Part shown: positions 57,719 to 64,000 of the stretch, piece after piece
Layout of the letters: each line of letters begins with the position of its first letter
Numbering within the stretch: position 1 is the first letter of the stretch
Assembly (NCBI GenBank): GCA_030686995.1
Contig: CM060680.1
Coordinates: forward strand, 79,412,060-79,476,059
Direction of reading: 5' to 3'
DNA: 64,000 bases
Source: Artemisia argyi
Lineage: Eukaryota; Streptophyta; Magnoliopsida; Asterales; Asteraceae
Notes under the pieces: model-generated
The model's input: only the letters and a program-made list of their open reading frames with translations
The model's database searches: none
What the model was told of the DNA's origin: nothing
Translations under genes and position numbers: made by a program

Positions 57719-58318
57719 TTAATTTGGAGAGCATGATGGTGATGGCGGAGGAGTGGATGAGAATTGTGGTGGAGGAATTATAGGAGAGGATGGTGGAGTT
57801 GGAGGTGGTGGTGGGTTGGTAAGCAAGTGTTCAATATATGAAAACATATATTGAATTTCATCTTTAAGGCCAAAGATGATGGTTCGGTTGTGGATACAAC
57901 AAAGGCAAGTATCACCATGTGATTCAAGCATCCTCCAAGGTACGGGATTGGCAAAGTATGGTGGTGTAATTTGTGGAGATGAGAGTTGAGTATCAAGTGG
58001 TGTTATTGGTGATAGTGAGATTGTAAGATGGGTGGATATAGGTTCTGGTGTGGGAAGTGGTGATGATACTTGTGGTGACAAGTGTGAATTGATGTAGTCA
58101 TTGATTGATGAGGTTGAGGGTAAGGAAGATGAGGAAGTTCCATGAGTGGAAGGTGTTTTGGATGGTGCATTAGGTGCACTTGGAGAGGAGCATTTTGGTG
58201 GAGGTGATGGGGTTATGTTGTCTTTATTTGTTAAGTCAATGAAGAGTTGTTTTGGAGGAATGACCACAAGTTTTTGTTTCTTGGAGGTTTTGGAGTTTGA
58301 GGTACTTGGAGGAGTCAT
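57719..58318 (-). CDS. SIRE2 ORF-B, proline/serine-rich accessory protein, 199 aa
   Basis: Positional counterpart of SIRE1 ORF-B. N-terminus basic (SKTSKKQKLVV), then FIDLTNKD, a SUMO-interacting-motif-like core. Pro/Ser-rich body. Near the C-terminus CLCC is followed by a helix-like segment (GLKDEIQYMFSYIEHLL) and a polyproline tail. The shared design is Pro-rich body, CxxC, then a helix with the pattern E...F...I. No membrane segment. TATAAATT at 58364-58371 (minus) lies about 50 bp before the ATG. Function unknown. Confidence 0.62.
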   Translation of the reverse strand: MTPPSTSNSKTSKKQKLVVIPPKQLFIDLTNKDNITPSPPPKCSSPSAPNAPSKTPSTHGTSSSSLPSTSSINDYINSHLSPQVSSPLPTPEPISTHLTISLSPITPLDTQLSSPQITPPYFANPVPWRMLESHGDTCLCCIHNRTIIFGLKDEIQYMFSYIEHLLTNPPPPPTPPSSPIIPPPQFSSTPPPSPSCSPN

Positions 58319-58363
58319 GATGATATGATGAATGATGAGATGAAGAATGGTGATAATGGAGGG

Positions 58364-58371
58364 AATTTATA
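58364..58371 (-). promoter_or_regulatory. TATA box upstream of SIRE2 ORF-B
   Basis: Minus strand CTATAAATT, identical to that before SIRE1 ORF-B. A short C/T-rich leader runs to the ATG at 58318. Confidence 0.58.
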
Positions 58372-58508
58372 GTATGGAAATGGGTGATTTAGGTAAATGT
58401 TTGAAATGGTTGAAAGAGATTCTAAAATCAGTTGGGCCAAAATGGGAAATGGCAGCTGAGAATAGAGAAAGGATTCACAAGATGCAAAAGAATACAGTAA
58501 ACCCAGTT

Positions 58509-58594
58509 CCAGATGGCCGGTCCCCTTAATTATATGCCGGCCCCCTTAATAATTAAGGGGACCGCCTAGGGAATTAAGGGGGCCGCCCATCTGG
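58509..58594 (-). repeat. GC-rich inverted-repeat cassette upstream of SIRE2 ORF-B
   Basis: A-B-B'-A': GGTCCCCTTAAT (near 58519) pairs with ATTAAGGGGACC (near 58552), and GCCCCCTTAAT (near 58539) pairs with ATTAAGGGGGC (near 58573). Outer arms are CCAGATGG/CCATCTGG. It lies about 140 bp upstream of the TATA box. Confidence 0.88.
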
Positions 58595-58705
58595 TGTTTT
58601 CCCAGACGACCAGAAACCCAAAATTTGCAAAATTTGGTGATTTTTCAAGTGTGTTTTTTCAGCAAGCTCTATTAGGAGTACATACTTTAGGAATGATGAT
58701 ATATA

Positions 58706-58815
<110 letters not shown>

Positions 58816-59025
58816 CAAATTTTGCATGCAATTAAACATATTATAATCCATATTGAAAAGAAGCATGGCATAACACTAATATAGAAGCATGATAATAATT
58901 AAAGTCTAAACATCATTCCGAATAACACGAGAAATTAACATAAGTATTTCCGAATAAATCGGACAAATAGCAAACCATACAAATGTCTAAAAGAAACAAG
59001 TAATAACAAGTAGCAACACGTCAAT

Positions 59026-60237
59026 CTACTTCTTTTTCTTTCCAAGCATCTTCCTAAACATCTTCCCAACGGATTTGAATCCCCCTCGAAGTTCTTCATG
59101 CATTTGTTGTTGACGATTGATGATAGACGTTTGACGAGTGAAGAGAAGCTCATCGGTACGTTCATGAGGAAGAGGAATTTGATACTCGGTATCATCAAGA
59201 TCGGAAAGATCTTCAACAAAGGTCGTGGGGGATGGAGTACTAACACGTGAGGCGTCTTCCTCCTCATCATCATCGTCATCACGATGAGATGTAGAACCAC
59301 GAGGCCTAGAATACAAAGGAACACGAGATTTTCCTTTGTCACTACGAGGACGGCGAGTACGAACACGAGTAAGTTGGTTCAAAGTAGGAAGGATATGAAC
59401 GTAGTAGTCTCTTTGAAGATGTGGGTAATGTTCCATCACAAAACGATAAAGTCGTGTGAGAAACATACCGTAAGGAAGATTGGCATTTGGGGTGTTTTTG
59501 GCGGACATGATTCGATGAACAAAAAGATAAGCCAAATTGTATTGCTCTTCAGCAATAACACAATAAAGCATGTGGGCAATGCTCGCCGTGACATGATCAC
59601 GGTGACCACCAGTACCAAACGCATTCTCTCTAATGAGTTCTTCCCACTTCTTCATATCTTGGCTTAGCTCTTTGAGGAGGATTTGATTGGCATGAATATC
59701 GACATTCTTTGACTTGATTACTCGACTAGTCGTACGACGTTCTAGTTCAAGCATTCGACGAATGTCTTCAGGACTAGGAATCTCAGAATAGTAGGGGCCA
59801 TCCTGAGGACGATTTCTTTCAAGAGTGGAGAGATCCCATTCATTTGAGAAAATGGCTTGGCCGTTGAATGGGATTCTAAGAATTTGTCCGAATTGAGCAA
59901 GAGTAAGAGTAATAAATTGATTTTGAATCATGAAGGAAATGAGGAGATTACCATAGGGATCGGTTTGCATCGTCACTTGGCTATAGAAGTCGAGGATAAA
60001 ACGAGGAATGATAGGTTCGTTGATTTGGAAAAGACATTCAAAACGAATATTGGAGAACATTCGTTCGGTGTCATCAGATTCATAGAAAGATGGATCGACA
60101 ATTCTTCCTTCGTGAATGTTTCTATTTTCAATAGGACGATAGAAACTTGCAACTGAAGGAGACATGTCGGGAGTAGAAGAGACTTTTGGAATGTATTGTT
60201 TGGTTTTGGAGACATCACCAACCGTGGTCTTAGGCAT
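59026..60237 (-). CDS. SIRE2 ORF-A, accessory protein, ~403 aa
   Basis: ATG at 60237, seven bases after a 3' splice site. Shares with SIRE1 ORF-A: HEGRIVDPSF, ECLFQINEPIIPRFILDFY, LISFMIQNQFITLTLAQFGQ, LPYGMFLTRLYRF and a basic amphipathic C-terminal tail (FKSVGKMFRKMLGKKKK). Its centre (KNVDIHANQILLKEL ... HMLYCVIAEEQYNLAYLFVH) is missing from SIRE1. The acidic run DDDDDEEEDAS precedes the C-terminal region. No signal peptide or transmembrane helix. The domain resembles the Athila ORF1-type/putative plant transposon protein domain (memory). The uninterrupted frame in a pol-less element suggests selection or youth. Confidence 0.72.
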   Translation of the reverse strand: MPKTTVGDVSKTKQYIPKVSSTPDMSPSVASFYRPIENRNIHEGRIVDPSFYESDDTERMFSNIRFECLFQINEPIIPRFILDFYSQVTMQTDPYGNLLISFMIQNQFITLTLAQFGQILRIPFNGQAIFSNEWDLSTLERNRPQDGPYYSEIPSPEDIRRMLELERRTTSRVIKSKNVDIHANQILLKELSQDMKKWEELIRENAFGTGGHRDHVTASIAHMLYCVIAEEQYNLAYLFVHRIMSAKNTPNANLPYGMFLTRLYRFVMEHYPHLQRDYYVHILPTLNQLTRVRTRRPRSDKGKSRVPLYSRPRGSTSHRDDDDDEEEDASRVSTPSPTTFVEDLSDLDDTEYQIPLPHERTDELLFTRQTSIINRQQQMHEELRGGFKSVGKMFRKMLGKKKK

Positions 60238-60243
60238 TATCAC

Positions 60244-61120
60244 CTAGACAATATAACAACAAAAATAGAATTAATATAAAAACAACTATCATGCATATGT
60301 TATATATAAGTATATATAATTATATGCAATATATGTGGAACGAAATTCTACTTCGACAAAAAAAAATATTCAATGAAGTAGTTTCATAATGTTCCTTTTA
60401 TTTTGATTTTAAACTCGTTTAGAATATATAATATCAAAGAGTATGATATCATAATTCATTTCGAAATAAGGCTAGATATATATTAGATTATATATCTTCC
60501 ATTTCGTAAGAGTTTGACACAACATGAGCTTGTTTAAAAGATTAAAAAAACGAATTTTAGTTTTCAAAAATATCATTTTCGAGATAAACCAAACGCTCCC
60601 TTAACTAGATAAAGACATCCTAAAACATCAATATATATATATTGATTATATATCTTGATGACGTCTATTGATCTTAGTAGTATTAACAAGTTATATGAAA
60701 AAGTTTTAAGTTTCAAATAACTACATATAGTTATAGTTTGTTCATGAACCAAACGCCCATGTTGTCTTCATGAACCATTTTCTAATAAATTGAAAAGTAT
60801 GTTTTGATTGTTTAGGACGTTAAAATAATGTAATGTAGTAAGTTTTAAGTGGTTTTTGAGAGTTATATCAACAATGTGCCTCTTGAAAAATAAAATTTAA
60901 CAAGGGTTTATGGGCGATTAATGATTTTGACAAAATAATATGTTATACTAATTTTGAGTTGCAATACATCATTCTAATCCTATGGGAAGCATTTGGTAGT
61001 TCAATTTTTAGCTTCTATTGCACTTAAATTCGAATTAAAATAAGTTTTAATAAAATGCATAATAATTGATTAGACACCAAATCGAATGAAATGTGATGAA
61101 ATGCATGTTGGAAAACTTAC
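60244..61120 (-). promoter_or_regulatory. Probable 5' UTR intron of SIRE2 ORF-A, 877 bp
   Basis: Minus strand donor GTAAGT (61120-61115) after CAACATCTTTT. Acceptor TTGTTATATTGTCTAG ends at 60244, then GTGATA and the ATG. The position relative to the ATG matches SIRE1. The interior is AT-rich, as plant introns are. Confidence 0.58.
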
Positions 61121-61307
61121 AAAAGATGTTGTTATATGTTTGGTTGATGTTTACCCCTTGCGAAACAACCCCGGATTGGTGATATGATGAAGGATTTTGA
61201 AGTTTTTAGGTGTTTTGGTTCGTACTCAGTAGCAGTGGGGAGGAACAAATGAGTGAATGGAGTGTTTGGGAATGGAATTAAGAAGGAAAAACGGATTTGG
61301 AAGTGTC

Positions 61308-61385
61308 AGATGGCCGGTCCCCTTAAACATTAAGGGGACCGCCCTCGATAACAAGCCGGTCCCCTTAATTATTAAAGGGGCCGCC
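61308..61385 (-). repeat. GC-rich inverted-repeat cassette upstream of SIRE2 ORF-A
   Basis: GGTCCCCTTAA (61316-61326) with TTAAGGGGACC (61330-61340), then GGTCCCCTTAAT with ATTAAAGGGGCC (near 61358-61382). It lies about 190 bp upstream (element sense) of the probable donor. No clear TATA box follows. Confidence 0.86.
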
Positions 61386-61934
61386 TTTGAAATTTTCCAA
61401 ATTTCGCGGAATTAGTTTCTGGAACAAAAATATTTATACGTATATAATTAGATTTAAAATATATCAAAAATACGTAAACGTTCATTGGCACGATGATAAA
61501 ATTCTTAACAATTTTTAATTACCATTTCGATAATTAAAATATACCTTTGACAATTTTGGATAAAATGATCAAAGTGTTAAGTTGATGAAGGGTTTGAGGT
61601 ATGTTCGGGAATATGTGAATAAGTGTGTGTATATATATATATATTTATATATAAGTATAAATGTGAGTGAAAGATGGGTTGATGGGTGAGGTATAAAAGA
61701 TAGTAGCGGAGATAGGATATAGGCGGCGAGAGGAGTTTGTTTCATCCATAGTGTTCACGTGCGAAGGCGTTCTTGCATTATAAAAGTCCACTTGACTCAT
61801 ATCCCTTCATCATCATGAGTCTCCTAGAAGAGGACTTACTAGAATAACGCGAGGGGGAAGGAAAGGGTTCGATAAAGAACGATTTCCTGGAGTTCTAGAA
61901 ATTCAACTAATGACGTATCTAGGTTATGTACAAG

Positions 61935-62024
<90 letters not shown>

Positions 62025-62276
62025 TACGTATAATAGTATATATATGTATATATAAGTATATATGTGATTCTAACAAATAGAAGACAATAACAAATTATAT
62101 TTAAATAATTGACGAAATCAAACAATGCATATTTATCTAAGCATGGCAATGAGTTGTGAAAGAATGGCGTACCCGGTGGTCTTCAAAAGAAATCTTCAAC
62201 ATCATCAAGATGAAATATAGACTTTGAAAAAGTCTATGTTGAGAGAAAAAACAAGATTGCCTCAAGGAATGTTCGT
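61386..62276 (-). other. SIRE2 stretch where pol would be expected, no coding sequence
   Basis: Holds an (AT)n run at about 61939-62019 and a small hairpin (ATAGACTTT/AAAGTCTAT near 62216-62235) just after the gag stop. No protease, integrase, RT or RNase H motif on either strand. Confidence 0.8.
61939..62019. repeat. (AT)n microsatellite, ~80 bp
   Basis: Pure TA run between gag and the ORF-A cassette of SIRE2. Confidence 0.95.
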
Positions 62277-64000
62277 CTAGCCATTTGATCTCCATTGTTC
62301 TTTTGGTCCAAAGTTGTTTGGTCCGAACATGTTTAACATTTGACTCGGGTGCATGAAAGGTGGTAGAATGCCCCAAGGATTGTAGCTTTGTTGGTAGTTC
62401 CACATTTGATTACTATTGTTATTATAGTTTTGTCTATTTTGATTTCTTCTTGGTTGAGGTGTTTTAGACCTAGGATGAGAATTATTTGGTTTTCTAGGTG
62501 GTGGAGTTTTAGATCTTATTTTGGGTTTAGAAGATCCTACTTCGGTCTTTAAAGACGGTTTATAAAAATCTTTAACTTCTTCATCGTTGGCAAGAGGTAT
62601 TTTCTTATCATTAATAAGTATATACTTAGGATTAGATTTTAAAGGTTTTTGTTTGTTGAGTTCACTTTCAAATTTTACATTTTTAATCTCGCTTGTTGAA
62701 GCCTCATTTAAATTAAATCCTAAGCCGGTTTTGTCTCCGGATGTTCTTTGAATACTTATTATTTTACTAAGTGATTGACTACTATTTTCAAATTTGTCAA
62801 GTTTGCGAATTTCTTCCCTAAGTATTTCGTTTTCACTTTTAAGCTCTTGACATGATTTACATTCTTCAAAAATTTCTTTTCCTTTTTCTAGTTGATGTAT
62901 TTTAATTTTTAGTTCAAGTACTTCACTTTCTAATTGATTATTAATGTATTTTAGTGATTTGTTTTTGGCCATTACTAGTTGTCCTAATTTGCATAGTTTA
63001 ATATATTCATTATCTAGATCTTTTTCATCTAATGATATACTTTCATCACTAAAATATTCGGTTTCGGAACGTACCTCATTTTGGTGTATTCGCCATGAGA
63101 CATTTTTCTTCCTTTGTCGTTTCATTCTCATCATTATCACTATCACTCCAAGCACCTCCAACAAATGCTCTTTGATTTTGATCTCTTGTCATCATTGGAC
63201 ATTTTCCAATAAGGTGATTTGGATCTCCACACTTGAAACACTTTCTTTCAATCTTGTTGTTCTTGTCATCTTTACTCTTTTGAAATGTTTTCTTTTCTTC
63301 ATACGGTTGTCTTACGAATCTTCCTCGCCTTTTGAAGAATTTCTTGAAATCTCTTACGGCCATGGCGTATTCTTCGTCATCACTTTCGGAAGATGAGTTA
63401 TCTTCGATACTAGATTCCTTTCTAGCTTTCAAGGCGATTGACTTGCTTTGCTCTCGTTTTTCCTTGACCATTTTGGAGTCCTTCTTAATGATGACTTCGT
63501 AGACTTTTAGATTTCCAATTAATTCGTCAAGTTGCAAAGTTGACAAATTCTTCGATTCTTCAATAGCCGTCACTTTAGCTCGCCATTTTGGATGAAGAGC
63601 CCTAAGAAACTTCCTAACAAAATTCTTACTAGAAAAATTCTCATCAAGTGCTTTTAAACTTGTGATGATAGTGTTAAATCTAGCAAAAGCATTGTCAATT
63701 GATTCCTCTTCCGAAATCGTAAATTGCTCGTATTGTTGAACAAGTAGATCTATCTTATTATCTTTGACTTGACTATTACCTTGGTGAGTTATTAGTAAAG
63801 AGTTCCAAATTTCTTTTGCGGTTTCACACATAAAGATCCTTTCGTACTCTTTACGTGGTAGCGCATTATAAATAACCATTTTTGCTTCATTATTTTTAGC
63901 AAGTTTTCTTTTTAAATCATCATTTTGTTTTTCAAAAGGTACGATTTCATCTTTCTTAGTTTCCGGGTTATTTTGAATAGGTAAAAAATCACCATTAGTA
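62277..64000 (-). pseudogene. gag: SIRE2 gag, partial, with a frame break
   Basis: Open at the right window edge, so the start is not seen. UBN2-type core ([40 protein letters not shown]) and CCHC knuckle [14 protein letters not shown] are in one frame, which ends at 63076. The homologous continuation ([14 protein letters not shown], coiled coil with CKSC, basic Pro-rich C-terminus) is in another frame, with the switch near 63085-63110. It closes with TAG at 62277-62279. It aligns well with SIRE1 gag but lacks the GC-rich cassette insertion. One small indel therefore separates it from an open frame, or it is a programmed shift (no slippery site recognised). Confidence 0.88.

Overview
This window looks like intergenic heterochromatin from a plant nuclear genome: a deep nest of LTR retrotransposons with no host gene, rRNA or tRNA gene that I can recognise. 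Two proteins resemble, from memory only, proteins of daisy-family (Asteraceae) retroelements: the cysteine-rich protein at 21687-24152 and the broken copia gag at 3424-6103. Asteraceae is therefore my best guess, at moderate confidence. AT-richness, long (AT)n runs, stop codons of the kind cytosine deamination produces, and 5-bp target-site duplications (TSDs) around TG...CA elements all fit.

Layout. (1) 1-2348 is the 3' part of a chromovirus-type LTR, sitting in a SIRE-type LTR fragment (2349-~3090) that abuts an old Ty1/copia element, C1. (2) C1 (about 3091-8999 and 53763-55913) is split inside its reverse transcriptase by a Ty3/gypsy Athila/Tat-type element (9000-53762, TSD GGGTT). (3) That element has three insertions: a 2.6-kb non-autonomous element in its 5' LTR (9515-12119, TSD TCCAA); a 12.1-kb minus-strand non-autonomous Athila/Tat relative in its RT (16495-28579, TSD ATAGC), with two 4217-bp LTRs that look identical; and a minus-strand chromovirus derivative in its 3' LTR (33557-52418, TSD GGTGC), which keeps only 685 bp between its LTRs. 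(4) The chromovirus derivative's 5' LTR is split by a minus-strand SIRE-type copia element, SIRE1 (38640-50065), with gag, pol and two accessory ORFs. (5) At the right end a fragment of a Tat-like LTR (55914-55968) is interrupted by a second minus-strand SIRE-type element, SIRE2 (55969 to the edge). SIRE2 has gag and both accessory ORFs, but no pol between them.

Most interesting: the two SIRE elements share an accessory module downstream of gag/pol. ORF-A has a probable intron in its 5' UTR ending 7-8 nt before the ATG. ORF-B has a TATA box about 50-65 bp before its ATG. GC-rich inverted-repeat cassettes sit just upstream of the LTR TATA box and again upstream of each accessory ORF. Cassette sequence differs between the elements but the arrangement is the same. 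This suggests accessory genes with their own promoters rather than one read-through transcript. The pol-less SIRE2 suggests the module can be kept while pol is lost.

How the parts work together: autonomous elements supply gag, protease, integrase, RT and RNase H. The non-autonomous ones keep LTRs, a primer binding site (PBS) and a polypurine tract (PPT), and could be moved in trans. In the Athila element and its 12-kb relative the PBS type, PPT context and zinc-knuckle spacing match, which fits that idea.
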